Counted from the first letter of the stretch, positions 44,893 to 54,400 are shown. The stretch is DNA of 55,170 bases from Dehalococcoidia bacterium (GCA_020432045.1 JAGQHB010000017.1:1-55170), one strand, 5' to 3'. Made by a program: numbers and translations. Notes: a model not told the origin generated them from the letters alone.

Positions 44893-45897
44893 ATGAATAT
44901 CGCGCTGCAACTCGCCTGGGACCCTGCCCACATCGACACGTTCCTTGCGACCGCGCGCGCGGCTGATCTGGCTGGAGTCCATTCACTCTGGGTCAATGAA
45001 GGCTTTGGCCACGACGCCTTCTCGGGCCTCGCCCTGCTCGCGCGCGAAACACAGCACGTCCGCCTCGGCACCTCGATCGTGAACATCTATTCGCGCACGC
45101 CCGGCGCCCTCGCCCAGCACTTCGCCACCATCGACGAGCTCAGCGGCGGACGCGTCATCATCGGCCTGGGCGCCAGCGCCCGAGGCGTCGTCGAGCGCTT
45201 CCATGGCCTGCCCTTCGCTTCCCCGCTCGCCCGCCTTGAGGAAACCGTGTCCCTCCTCCGGTCCTACTGGAAGAGAGAACCGTTCAGCCACAACGGTGCA
45301 GTCTTCCAGGTCGAACGGGCACTCCCGATGGGCGCCCGGCCCGTACAGCCCTCACCGCCCGTCTGGCTTGCGACGATGGCTCCCGCCAGCGTTCGTCTCA
45401 CAGCGTCCATCGCGGACGGCTGGATCCCCGCCTGGATTCCCAATGACCGGGTCAGAACCAATATCCGCCAGCTCCGTGGCTGGGCAGCCCTCGTAGGGCG
45501 CAAACCGTCCGCGGTTTCGGTCAGGTCGCCCGGCACAACGATTGTTGCGACCGATGCCGGTGAACTCGCCCGAATCCGCGAGTCACAGCGGGACGCCCTC
45601 GCCTTCTTCATCGCCCGAAACGGCGACTTCTACTACCGCCAGTTCGTCCGCCAGGGCCTTGCTGCCGAAGCCGCCCTGATTCGTGATGCCTGGTCCCGGG
45701 GTGGCCGGACCGAGGCTGGTGCCGCTCTGCCAGCAGATCTGGAATCCAACTTCGGCTTCGTCGGCGATGTTGATGCCTGCCGTGCTCACCTGGCAGCCCA
45801 GTCGGCGCTCGGCGTGGATCTGCACATGGTTTCCCTCGGGCCCGGAATCCGCCCACGAGCCGCCGAAATCCTGGCCGAGCTTGCTCGAACTCCCTGA
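44893..45897 (+). CDS. Luciferase-like (LLM) oxidoreductase, F420-type
   Basis: 334 residues, the usual length of F420-dependent LLM enzymes. MNIALQLAWDPAHIDTFLATARAAD, GVHSLWVNEGFGHDAF, VRLGTSIVNIYSRTPGALA, IDELSGGRVIIGLGAS and PPVWLATMAPASVRLTASIADGW follow the 5,10-methylenetetrahydromethanopterin-reductase-like pattern. It transfers hydride to, or oxygenates, an unknown substrate. Its TGA overlaps a possible CTG start of a sigma-region-4-like micro-ORF (CTGA). Confidence 0.88.
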   Translation: MNIALQLAWDPAHIDTFLATARAADLAGVHSLWVNEGFGHDAFSGLALLARETQHVRLGTSIVNIYSRTPGALAQHFATIDELSGGRVIIGLGASARGVVERFHGLPFASPLARLEETVSLLRSYWKREPFSHNGAVFQVERALPMGARPVQPSPPVWLATMAPASVRLTASIADGWIPAWIPNDRVRTNIRQLRGWAALVGRKPSAVSVRSPGTTIVATDAGELARIRESQRDALAFFIARNGDFYYRQFVRQGLAAEAALIRDAWSRGGRTEAGAALPADLESNFGFVGDVDACRAHLAAQSALGVDLHMVSLGPGIRPRAAEILAELARTP

Positions 45898-46100
45898 GCA
45901 CCCGGCTCGCCCGGCTCCCTTCCGGCCACGCGGAAGTCATCAATTTGCGATTCGTCCAGGGCCTCACACTCCAAGAGGTCGCGGACGCGCTCGAAACCAG
46001 CGTGGACGCTGTTAAGGGCCGGCGGGCCCGCGCTTTGCTCGCATTGCGCGAGGCTCTCGCCTGGCGCTCCTCCAGACGGGTCCTCACCCTGTACGGTTAG
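45894..46100 (+). CDS. Sigma-70 region-4-only micro-ORF (or remnant of an ECF sigma factor)
   Basis: The reading frame ending at TAG 46098-46100 encodes LSTRLARLPSGHAEV, INLRFVQGLTLQEVADALE and TSVDAVKGRRARALLALREAL, a close match to the helix-turn-helix of ECF sigma region 4. Sigma region 2 is absent. No ATG, GTG or TTG start is available nearby; a CTG at 45894 overlaps the TGA of the preceding gene (CTGA), mimicking the GTGA/ATGA junctions used elsewhere. It may be a 68-residue coupled DNA-binding protein with a CTG start, or the decayed 3' end of a sigma gene. Confidence 0.5.
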   Translation: MSTRLARLPSGHAEVINLRFVQGLTLQEVADALETSVDAVKGRRARALLALREALAWRSSRRVLTLYG

Positions 46101-46163
46101 TGCCGTGCCAGGATGCCTAACTGAACGCCACGACTCTGGTAGATGGACATCGCGGAGTAACCC

Positions 46164-47648
46164 ATGAACCAATGCAACGGAAAGGTCATTCTCGTTGGTG
46201 CCGGCCCGGGCGACCCCGGTCTTCTCACGCTCGCTGGCGCCCAGGCGATTGCGGGGGCCGACGCCATCGTCTACGACGCTCTCGCCCCCTCCGCTACGCT
46301 GCGCCACGCCCGTCCCGGGGTTGAACTCCACTACGTCGGCAAGCGTTCCGGCGCACATGCTCGGCAGCAGACTGAGATCAACGCTCTCCTCGTCGATCTG
46401 GCTTCCGCAGGCAAGCGCGTGGTTCGTCTCAAGGGCGGCGACCCGTTCCTGTTCGGTCGCGGCGCCGAAGAGGCCCTCGCCTGTCGCGAAGGAGGCATCC
46501 CCTTCGAGGTGATCCCGGGCATTTCCTCGGCCCTCGCTGCTCCGGCGTTTGCCGGCATCCCCCTCACGCACAGGCAAATGGCTGGCGATGTCCTCATCGT
46601 CACCGGCCACGAGGCCGGTGATGCACCGTCCACCGACTGGGCTTTCGCCGCTCAGGCCAGCACGCTCGTCATCGTTATGGGGGCTGCCTCTTTGGCCGAA
46701 AACATGGCAAGCCTTCGCGCGGCCGGGAAACCGCCCGGTACGCCCGTCGCCTGCGTGCGCTGGGGCACTCGGCCTGACCAACAGGTCGTGACAGGCACGG
46801 TCGAATCGATCGCCGGAGAGGTCTCCCGGGCAGGGCTCACCGCCCCGCTTGCTACCGTTGTGGGACCCGTGGCTGCCTTCGCGCACGATCTCACATGGTT
46901 CGAACCAGGACCGCTCGCCGGCCATCGTATCGTCGTCACTCGAGCCCGCTCCGATCTCAGTGAACTGGCAGCGAGACTCGAAGCCCTCGGCGCATTCATC
47001 ACCGAAGCCCCCGCGATCAGCATCCGCCCTTCGGGTAGCAAGGCCGATCTCGCCGCTGCTGTCCTTGAGCGCCCCGACTGGATCGTCTTCACCAGCCGCC
47101 ATGCCGTCCGCGCCGTCATCCGGTCCCTCCGGGTATACGACAGCGACGTCCGCTCCCTTTCCGGCATTAAACTCGCCGCCATCGGGACCGCCACAGCGGA
47201 GGTATTGGAATCCACCGGGATCCGCCCCGATTTCACACCCACCCGTGGTACATCCGAAGTGCTCGCCGCTGAACTCCCGATCCAGCCCGGCGATCGCGCG
47301 CTGTTGCCGCTCTCCACATCTTCCGACAACAGGCTTGAGGCACTCCTCGCCCACCGCGGCGCTGTCCTCAGCAGGGTCACTGCCTACGAAAACGTCGCGG
47401 AGCCGCTTGCCGAATACCAGCGCTCCGAGGTGCTCGAGGCGAACATCATCACCTTTACGAGTGCCTCTACCGCCACAAACCTCCGTGCCGCCCTCGGTGA
47501 CGCACCTCTCTCTGAGGGGGCGAAGCTCGTGAGCATCGGCCCGCGCACGTCCGAGGCAGTTCTTCGTGCCTTTGGGCGTGTCGATGCCCAGGCGAGTACA
47601 CCGTCTATTGAAGCCCTCATCCAGGCTGTCCTCGAGGTCGCCACATGA
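46164..47648 (+). CDS. cobA-hemD: Fused uroporphyrinogen-III C-methyltransferase / uroporphyrinogen-III synthase
   Basis: 494 residues. Residues 1-245 are the SAM-dependent SUMT domain: VILVGAGPGDPGLLTL, GKRVVRLKGGDPFLFGRG, FEVIPGISSALAAPAFAGIPLTHR and a VVGPV end. Residues about 250-494 are the HemD domain: HRIVVTRARSDLSEL, WIVFTSRHAV, KLAAIGTATAEVLES and IITFTSASTATNL. It closes and inverts hydroxymethylbilane to uroporphyrinogen III and methylates it to precorrin-2. GGAG precedes the ATG. It is the first gene of a three-gene siroheme operon joined by 4-base overlaps. Confidence 0.95.
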   Translation: MNQCNGKVILVGAGPGDPGLLTLAGAQAIAGADAIVYDALAPSATLRHARPGVELHYVGKRSGAHARQQTEINALLVDLASAGKRVVRLKGGDPFLFGRGAEEALACREGGIPFEVIPGISSALAAPAFAGIPLTHRQMAGDVLIVTGHEAGDAPSTDWAFAAQASTLVIVMGAASLAENMASLRAAGKPPGTPVACVRWGTRPDQQVVTGTVESIAGEVSRAGLTAPLATVVGPVAAFAHDLTWFEPGPLAGHRIVVTRARSDLSELAARLEALGAFITEAPAISIRPSGSKADLAAAVLERPDWIVFTSRHAVRAVIRSLRVYDSDVRSLSGIKLAAIGTATAEVLESTGIRPDFTPTRGTSEVLAAELPIQPGDRALLPLSTSSDNRLEALLAHRGAVLSRVTAYENVAEPLAEYQRSEVLEANIITFTSASTATNLRAALGDAPLSEGAKLVSIGPRTSEAVLRAFGRVDAQASTPSIEALIQAVLEVAT

Positions 47649-48151
47649 GCATCCTCATCGAACTGCTACCCACGGCCGGCAGTGTCCTCATCGTCGGGGG
47701 CGGCAACGTCGCCCTCAGAAGGGCCGCACAGTTCAGTGCGGCAGGCTTTCAGCTTTACGTCGTCGCGCCGGTCGTAGCGTCCGGTTTCGCCGATCTTCCA
47801 AACACCACAGTCGACACTCGCGCCTTCCAGGACAGCGATGTCGCCGGCCACGCGTTGATTTGCGCATGCACCGATATCCGCGACGTGAACGCGCATGTCG
47901 GGGAACTCGCCCGGCAGCACGGCATCCCCGTCGCCGTTGCCGACCGCCAGGAAGAGAGTACTTTCTTCATGCCCGCACTCCACCGCGACGGAGACCTTCT
48001 CGTCGGCGTTGGTACCGGTGGCGCCTCACCCCGGCTCGCCCAGGACGTGCGCGACAGGGTGGCTTCTTACCTCGGCAGCGGCTGGGCCGTTCGCCTCGAT
48101 ATAGCTCGCCAGGCTCGCCGTGAATCGCTCAACCGCGACAAGACGCCATGA
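47645..48151 (+). CDS. Precorrin-2 dehydrogenase (siroheme synthase N-terminal domain type)
   Basis: 168 residues. VLIVGGGNVALRRAAQFSAAGF is the NAD-binding Rossmann motif, ALICACTDIRDVNAHVGELA the middle segment, and VAVADRQEESTFFMPALHRDGDLLVGVGTGGASPRLA the conserved Met8/CysG-N end. It oxidises precorrin-2 to sirohydrochlorin. It overlaps its neighbours on both sides by ATGA. Length covers the dehydrogenase part; iron insertion is probably left to the CbiX-like protein encoded next. Confidence 0.92.
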   Translation: MSILIELLPTAGSVLIVGGGNVALRRAAQFSAAGFQLYVVAPVVASGFADLPNTTVDTRAFQDSDVAGHALICACTDIRDVNAHVGELARQHGIPVAVADRQEESTFFMPALHRDGDLLVGVGTGGASPRLAQDVRDRVASYLGSGWAVRLDIARQARRESLNRDKTP

Positions 48152-48891
48152 GCCGCGGCCTCCTCCTCGCTGGCCACGGCTCTCATCTCAACCCTGACTC
48201 CAGCGCCCCCATCCATGCTCACGTGAGTCACCTTCGCGAACGTCTTCCCGCGGATGTTGAAGTCCGGGCAGCATTCTGGAAGGAAGAGCCCGCCCTCAGC
48301 AGGGCCCTCGAATCGTTTACATCGGCCGTGCGGGACATCACCGCCGTCCCGCTCTTTATTGCAGGAGGCTATTTCACCGGTACGGTCATCCCACGGGAGC
48401 TGCGTCTGTCCGGTCGCGTGAACACCGTCGATGGTCACCGCGTCCTCTACACGCCTCCGATAGGCTCGCATCCCTTGCTCGCTCGCGTGCTGATCGAACG
48501 TGCCATGGAGTCCGGCGCCACCGGTCACGAAGCACTCGTCATCCTTGGGCATGGGACCCCGCGCGATCCCCGTTCCGTCACCAATACGCTCCTCCAGGCA
48601 GATGCCGTCCGCAACCTCGGCCCGTTCCCGGAGGTCGCTACCGCCTTCATCGACCAGGACCCGAACATGCGTGACATCTTCAGCCTCGTGAAGGCGCCGG
48701 ACATCATCATGGTCCCCCTCTTCATCGCAGACGGTTGGCACGTCGGCCAAACGATCCCCGGTGACATGCAGATCGACGGCGCCGCCACGGTCCGCGACGG
48801 CCGCTCGCTCCGCTTTGCTCGTGCTGCCGGTACACATCCCGCCGTCACAGAGGTCATCCTCGAACTCTTCGCGGAAACCGCGCGCTGGTGA
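48148..48891 (+). CDS. CbiX/SirB-like sirohydrochlorin chelatase
   Basis: 247 residues made of two CbiX-like halves. Half one has LLLAGHGSHLNPDS and VPLFIAGGYFTGTVIPREL; half two has LVILGHGTPRDPRS and VPLFIADGWHVGQTIPGDM. The second His of the metal site (GxH after PLF) occurs only in the second half, so catalysis is probably there. It inserts Fe into sirohydrochlorin to give siroheme, the cofactor of sulfite and nitrite reductases. Coupled to the upstream gene by ATGA. Cobalt for B12 is an alternative, but no other cobalamin genes are near. Confidence 0.88.
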   Translation: MSRGLLLAGHGSHLNPDSSAPIHAHVSHLRERLPADVEVRAAFWKEEPALSRALESFTSAVRDITAVPLFIAGGYFTGTVIPRELRLSGRVNTVDGHRVLYTPPIGSHPLLARVLIERAMESGATGHEALVILGHGTPRDPRSVTNTLLQADAVRNLGPFPEVATAFIDQDPNMRDIFSLVKAPDIIMVPLFIADGWHVGQTIPGDMQIDGAATVRDGRSLRFARAAGTHPAVTEVILELFAETARW

Positions 48892-48939
48892 GTCCGAGTG
48901 CTGAGCAATGACTGTGTCCACGGCCCCCTGGCCGCGTGC

Positions 48940-48945
48940 TAAAAT
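48940..48945 (+). promoter_or_regulatory. Candidate -10 element of the enoyl-CoA hydratase gene
   Basis: TAAAAT in a GC-rich stretch 84-89 nt before the ATG at 49029. No matching -35 hexamer was found. A weak prediction based on the box alone. Confidence 0.25.
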
Positions 48946-49028
48946 CCGCCCGTCCGTTCCGTTCGCTACCGGGCCTGGGCATCCCCGCGGCCGGGGCACG
49001 CACAGGCGCCCGCAAAGGATCACTCGGC

Positions 49029-49670
49029 ATGTCAGACACGCTTCTCATCCAACGCCACGAAACCGTCGCGATGCTCATTTTGAACCGCCCGCAGCAGCGA
49101 AATGCGTTGAACACAGAGCTACGCGACGCCATCGCCTCAACCCTGGCGACGGTCGCAGCCGATGATTCCGTTTCCGTCGCGGTGATTACTGGCAACGGGC
49201 CGGTCTTCTGTGCCGGATTCGACCTCAAGGAGTTCGATAAGACACCCATGCAGGAGATCTTTGCGAGCGAATCCTCCGTCCGCTATCACGAAGCACTCCG
49301 CACCTTCCCTAAACCGCTCATCGCAGCCGTCAATGGCGCCGCCATGGCCGGTGGCTTCGATATCGCGGCCTTTAGCGACCTCCGTATTGCCAGCACCGCT
49401 GCCTCGTTCGGCCATCCCGAGATCCGCTTCGGTTCCGGCGTCATGTATGGGCCGCTTGCCGACCTCGTCGGGACCGCGCGGGCAAGCGAGATCGTCTTCC
49501 GTGGCGAGCCAATCGACGCCGCTGCCGCGCTCGAATACGGCCTCGTCACAAGTGTCGTCGCCCCGGACGCCCTGCGCCCGGAAGCTCTCTCCCTCGCCGC
49601 CTCTGTTGCCAGGTCACCGCTTACTGCGCTCATCTCCGTCAAACGAGCCGTTATCGAACGGCGGAGGTAG
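49029..49670 (+). CDS. Enoyl-CoA hydratase/isomerase family protein, short form
   Basis: 213 residues from the ATG at 49029; upstream in-frame starts encode a non-conserved Arg/Gly-rich run. VAMLILNRPQQRNALNTEL and ITGNGPVFCAGFDLKEFDK give the first oxyanion region, LIAAVNGAAMAGGFDIAAFSDLRI the second, and FGHPEIRFGSGVMYGPLADLVG the catalytic Glu region (one Glu, with Gly-Ser at the second place). It is about 45 residues shorter than typical hydratases, lacking most of the C-terminal trimerisation helices. It ends with KRAVIERRR. Confidence 0.85.
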   Translation: MSDTLLIQRHETVAMLILNRPQQRNALNTELRDAIASTLATVAADDSVSVAVITGNGPVFCAGFDLKEFDKTPMQEIFASESSVRYHEALRTFPKPLIAAVNGAAMAGGFDIAAFSDLRIASTAASFGHPEIRFGSGVMYGPLADLVGTARASEIVFRGEPIDAAAALEYGLVTSVVAPDALRPEALSLAASVARSPLTALISVKRAVIERRR

Positions 49671-49732
49671 CCGGCCGTAGCCCTCCTCCGTGGCCACATC
49701 ACGCGTCGCCCGAACACTTTGCGTTCCTGCGC

Positions 49733-49738
49733 TAGAAT
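49733..49738 (+). promoter_or_regulatory. Candidate -10 element upstream of the monooxygenase gene
   Basis: TAGAAT, 139-144 nt before the monooxygenase ATG, implying a leader of about 130 nt that contains a 29-codon ORF. No clear -35. Confidence 0.3.
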
Positions 49739-49790
49739 CTCCCCGATATCGCTCACATCCGGGGCCGTTCGGTCCGTGCCAATAGGCCTT

Positions 49791-49880
49791 ATGGCCCTGC
49801 TGCATAAGTCGATGCGATGGCATGGTCGCCCGCGGGTGCACGATATCGAACTCGTGAACAGGACAGGTGAGGTTCAATGA
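49791..49880 (+). CDS. Short upstream ORF coupled to the monooxygenase gene
   Basis: ATG at 49791 opens 29 codons ending in a TGA that overlaps the monooxygenase ATG (ATGA). The product ends HDIELVNRTGEVQ. A weak AATAGG precedes it. It may be a regulatory upstream ORF or a small protein; coding status rests on the overlap. Confidence 0.35.
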   Translation: MALLHKSMRWHGRPRVHDIELVNRTGEVQ

Positions 49881-51379
49881 CTGCTACCGATGCACTTGTA
49901 AGGCCAGAGCCCGCAATAACTGAGCACTTCGACGTTCTGATCGTTGGTGCAGGTATCTCCGGAGTGGGTGGTGCCTACCATCTGTCTACGCAACGGCCCG
50001 GCACATCCTTCGTAGTCCTCGAAGGCCTCGATAGCTTCGGCGGCACCTGGTGGATGCATCGCTATCCCGGTATCCGCTCGGATAGCGACCTCCACACCTT
50101 CGGCTACCGCTTCAAGCCATGGGTTGGCGCCCCGATCGCCACCGCCGAAGAGATCCTCAAGTACATGGGCGACGTCATCGAAGAAAACGATCTCGCCCGG
50201 CACATCCGCTACAACCACCGCATCGCCTCAGCGCGTTGGTCGAGCGAAGACAACCGTTGGACGATTGACGCCACGGACACGGCCACCGGCGAAGCCCGCC
50301 GCTTCACTGCCGGCTTCCTCTGGATGTGTCAGGGCTACTACCGTCATTCCGAGGGCTACACGCCCGAATGGCCGGATATGGACAAGTTCGAAGGCCAGAT
50401 CGTCCATCCGCAGACATGGCCTGAGGACCTCGACTACAAGGGCAAGAACGTCCTCGTCATCGGTTCTGGTGCGACCACTGCGACCGTCGTCCCGGCCATC
50501 GCCGCCGACTGCGCCCACGTCACCGTCCTCCAGCGCTCCCCCACGTATTTCATCCCCGGCCGCAACCGCAACGACCTCGCTGAAACGCTCCGCGAACTAG
50601 ACATCGACGAGGCCTGGATCCATGAGATCGTCCGCCGCAAGATCCTCCACGACCAGGCCATTTTCACCAGGCGAACCTTCGAAGAGCCCGAAGTCGTCCG
50701 GCGCGAACTCATAGCCGGCGTCCGCCAGTTCCTCGGTCCTGACTATGACATAGAGACCCACTTCACCCCGAAATACCGCCCCTGGCAGCAGCGTGTTGCC
50801 TTTGTCCCCGATGGCGACATCTTCAAAGGCATCGCCTCGGGCAAAGCCTCAATGGTCACCGACGAAATCGACTGCTTCACACCGCGCGGTATTCTGCTCA
50901 AGTCGGGGGAAGAACTTCAGGCCGACATCATCGTCACCGCTACCGGCTTCAATCTCAGCGTCATGGGCGACATCCAGTTCCAAATCGACGGAAAGCCCCT
51001 GGATTTCGCCGATACCGTCACCTATCGCGGGATGATGTTCACGGGCGTCCCGAACATGCTCTGGGTCTTCGGCTACTTCCGTGCCAGTTGGACTCTCCGT
51101 GCCGACCTCCTCGCCGACTTCGTCTGCCGGCTCCTCAACCACATGGACGCAAAGTGCGCAAAGCGCGTGGATGTTACCCTCCGCCCGGAGGACAAGGACA
51201 TGGAACTTCTCCCCTGGATGGATTCCAACAACTTCAATCCGGGTTACCTCATGCGCTCCATGCACCTCCTCCCGAAGCGTGGCGACAAGCCCGAATGGCA
51301 GCACACCCAGGACTACTGGCGCGAAAAAGACGAAATCCCGGCCATCGACCTCGACGGCCCTGAGTTCATCTATTCGTAG
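49877..51379 (+). CDS. EthA-type Baeyer-Villiger flavin monooxygenase
   Basis: 500 residues. FDVLIVGAGISGVGGAYHL binds FAD, FGGTWWMHRYPGIRSD is the conserved post-FAD segment, FEGQIVHPQTWPEDLDY matches the Baeyer-Villiger fingerprint FxGxxxHxxxWP, and NVLVIGSGATTATVVPAIA is the NADPH motif. The C-terminal part, with DIIVTATGFNLSVMG, is as in EthA. It inserts oxygen beside a ketone or oxidises sulfur/nitrogen. AGGTGAGG precedes the ATG. A hairpin terminator follows the stop. Confidence 0.93.
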   Translation: MTATDALVRPEPAITEHFDVLIVGAGISGVGGAYHLSTQRPGTSFVVLEGLDSFGGTWWMHRYPGIRSDSDLHTFGYRFKPWVGAPIATAEEILKYMGDVIEENDLARHIRYNHRIASARWSSEDNRWTIDATDTATGEARRFTAGFLWMCQGYYRHSEGYTPEWPDMDKFEGQIVHPQTWPEDLDYKGKNVLVIGSGATTATVVPAIAADCAHVTVLQRSPTYFIPGRNRNDLAETLRELDIDEAWIHEIVRRKILHDQAIFTRRTFEEPEVVRRELIAGVRQFLGPDYDIETHFTPKYRPWQQRVAFVPDGDIFKGIASGKASMVTDEIDCFTPRGILLKSGEELQADIIVTATGFNLSVMGDIQFQIDGKPLDFADTVTYRGMMFTGVPNMLWVFGYFRASWTLRADLLADFVCRLLNHMDAKCAKRVDVTLRPEDKDMELLPWMDSNNFNPGYLMRSMHLLPKRGDKPEWQHTQDYWREKDEIPAIDLDGPEFIYS

Positions 51380-51405
51380 ACCCGGGCTTCGGTCGCGGAC
51401 ACCAC

Positions 51406-51435
51406 AAGGGCGGGATCGGCGACGGTCCCGCCCTT
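51406..51435. terminator. Hairpin terminator between convergent genes
   Basis: A perfect 10-bp stem (AAGGGCGGGA at 51406-51415 with its complement at 51426-51435) and a 10-nt loop, 27 nt after the monooxygenase stop. It faces the end of the cyclase fusion gene and may serve both strands; there is no long T-run. Confidence 0.65.
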
Positions 51436-51456
51436 CCTGCTTACGTCGCTCGCCGG

Positions 51457-54400
51457 CTAGCCCCTCATCACCCCGAACACCCGGTGCGTCCCCTCGAACC
51501 CCTTCAGTGTCACTTCGCGCACCCCGTCCCATGCGAACGCCGTGCCCAACCGCTCCCGCATCACCTCCGAAACCAACACCTCACCACCCAGCGCCGCCGA
51601 CGCCACCCGCGCCGCGTAGTTCACCTCGCGGCCGAAGAAGTCCTCCCCCTGCCGTACTGCCGACCCGGTATGCAGGCCGATCCTCACCCGGATCCCGTCC
51701 AGTAGCGTCGCATCTCGTCTCCCCTCGCCCGCGGCAGCGGGAGAGCGGCTGGGGGTGAGGGCCGCCTGGATCGCCAGCGCACAGCGCACGCCCGCCTCCG
51801 GCGATGGAAACGCGACCATGTACCCGTCGCCGATCGTCTTCACAGTCCGCCCGCCGTGTGCTGCTACCTCTCGGTCGACCAGGTCGTTGTGGGCGCGGAG
51901 CACCTCCATCCAGCGGGCATCGCCCAGTTTCTCGTTTAGCGCCGTGGAGCCCTCGATATCGCTGAACATCAACGTCACGGTGCCGTCGGCGGCTGCGTGC
52001 AGCGAAACATCCGGCCTCTCACGCCCCACCGCGGTCGAGACCGCGACGATGGACGTATAGGGGTCGGAGCCGGCCAATCCCTGTAGTTCCACGCGCCGGG
52101 CGACCGCTTTCTGGACAAAGAACGAAGCACCGTACTCCTGGAACAACCTCGCCGCCGTTTCAAGGTGCTCCAACGCTGCCGGGATGTTCCCCCGCCGCTC
52201 CTCGAGGTCAGCATAGGCAAGGTGGCATCTGCCGGCCTCCGCCTTACAGCCTTCGCGATCGCACCATGCGAGGGCTTCATCGAGGATGCCTCGAGCGCGG
52301 GCCAGTTCTCCCGCTGCCGCCAGCACTTCGGCTCGCATTCGAGGAAGGTGCGACGCCCAAAAGAGAACAGTGCCCGCCCAGTGCGGCGGGGGATCAGCTG
52401 CAAGCGACTTCGCCTCGGCTGACGGTACCGCCGAGGTGAGCGCCATTCCCAGGTAGGCGCGCTCGAATACGGCCACCGCCCGGAAAGTGCCCTCGACGGA
52501 TGGCAGAAGCTGATCGAGAGCGTCGAGCTCGGTCTTAGCCCTGCCCGGCTCCCCTGCCAGGGCTAAGACCTCCGCACGAGCGATGAGGATGTTCGACTGC
52601 TGCCAGGGGACACCGCCCGCGCCTGCAGGGTCCGGGAGATGACGTTCCATCGCTTCCAGGTCGCCAATGAGCACATCCCAATAACTGGCGAAGATGCCCT
52701 GCGGCCAGACCCAGGGCTCCCAGGGCCGCGAGAGAATACGTTCAACCTCGATACGGTCCCCGCGCAGAACAGCGTGTCCGAGCAGCTTGCAGCGAGCGTC
52801 CTCCTGGAAGAATGTGAGGCCAGATGCTGCACCCGCCTCCGCCTCTCGCAGGAGAGCGCGGCGCGACTCTCTTAGTCGACCGTAGCCCTGGAGGCCAATC
52901 GCCAGTAAGTAGAGCGCCTCCGCGGCACGGGCCGGATTGCCCGCGCCCTCATGCACGGCCGCGGCCTCTTCGTAGAGCCGGAACGCGTGATTGAAGTCTC
53001 CGGTAGCCCCGACCAGCAGCCCGCGGATGCGGAGGGCTTCGCCCTGCAAGAAGGTCGACTCTAACGTCAGAGCGGCCCGATCAGGCCGGGACAAGAAGCT
53101 GTTTGCTTCGTCGTAGCGGCCGAGATAATAGGCGCTTTCCGCCCGGGCGAGATAGAGCGCAGCGATCGTCCGATCATCGTCGCGACCGGCTCGCTCAATC
53201 GCGAGGTCGAGCATTGGCACGCGCCGTTCGGCGGGTGGGAGCGTGGCGCTCGGGAAGGACATTCCCATCGCCACCGTGCGCGCGTACTGTGCGTCTTCGC
53301 CCGCTTCTTCGTACAGCGCGAGCGCACGACGAATCGACCGCCACGCGGGTCGCGATTCCAGCGCTCCCGAATGGCAGCGTGCGATTGCGACGAGGACATC
53401 GCCTTCATCGACGGGATCCAACGGGCTGCCGATCTCCCGCGCCAGTTCAATCACGCGTTCGTACTGGCTGGCCGCATCACCCCAGGCAAAGCGGGCCTCT
53501 GCGTGGGCGGCTGAGAGCCGCAGGTACGACACAGCTTTGCTCCCATGCGCCGCCGTGAGGCTCGCGCTTTCGCTGAAATGCAGCGCCAGCCGGCTCGCGA
53601 ACTCCTCCGCCCGGTCTCCCCATCTCCGCTCAAGTGCCTCCCCCACCTGCCCGTGGAGCCGCACCCGCCGCGTCGTCGAGAGCTCACCCAGCAGCGTCTC
53701 CTGCATCAACGCATGCGTGAAGCGGTAACGCCCAGGCTGCTCCATCTCCTCGATTACCCGCGCCTCCAGCCCCTCCTCCAACAGCTTCAAGAGCGAGTCA
53801 TCGTCACCGCTGTGCAACAGCTGTATGGTGTCGTAGGTGAACTCGCGTCCAACCACCGCCGCCACCTGCAACAGCGACGTCGCTTCTTCCGAGATGCGGT
53901 CAAGCCGTCGTCCCAGGGCTTCGCGTACCCCGTCGGGGATGTGGATATCCGAGACCGACTCGCTGGCCAGCGTCCCCTCCTGCGTCAGCAGGTTCACGAC
54001 TTCGCTCAGGAAGAACGGGTTTCCCTCTGTCTCCTCGTACACGCGCTCCACCAGCGCACTCGATGGCTGCAGGTTGGCGGCGCCACGGATATAGGCCCGC
54101 GTCTCTTCCTTCGACAGTCCACGCAGGACAACCCGCTCGAAGCCCGGGTCACGGTTCAGGTTCGCCAGCGCTTCGCTCAAGGGATGCGTGCGCACCAGGT
54201 CCGTGTCCCGATACGTGCAGACCACCAGCACCCGCATCCTCCCCAGTTCCCTCGCCAGGTGCTGCAACAGCTGCAGCGTCGGCTTGTCAGCCCAGTGGAG
54301 GTCGTCGAGCGTGATCACCGTCGGCTTCGTTTCGCTGATCGTCCGCACGAACCCGGCGAAGGCGTCGAAGAGGCGGAACTGGGCCGCCGCCCCGTCCTGC

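Noticed and set aside
45786-47354. 522-residue open frame antisense to the cobA-hemD fusion
   Set aside because: Gly/Asp/Glu-rich shadow; the opposite strand encodes both enzyme domains.
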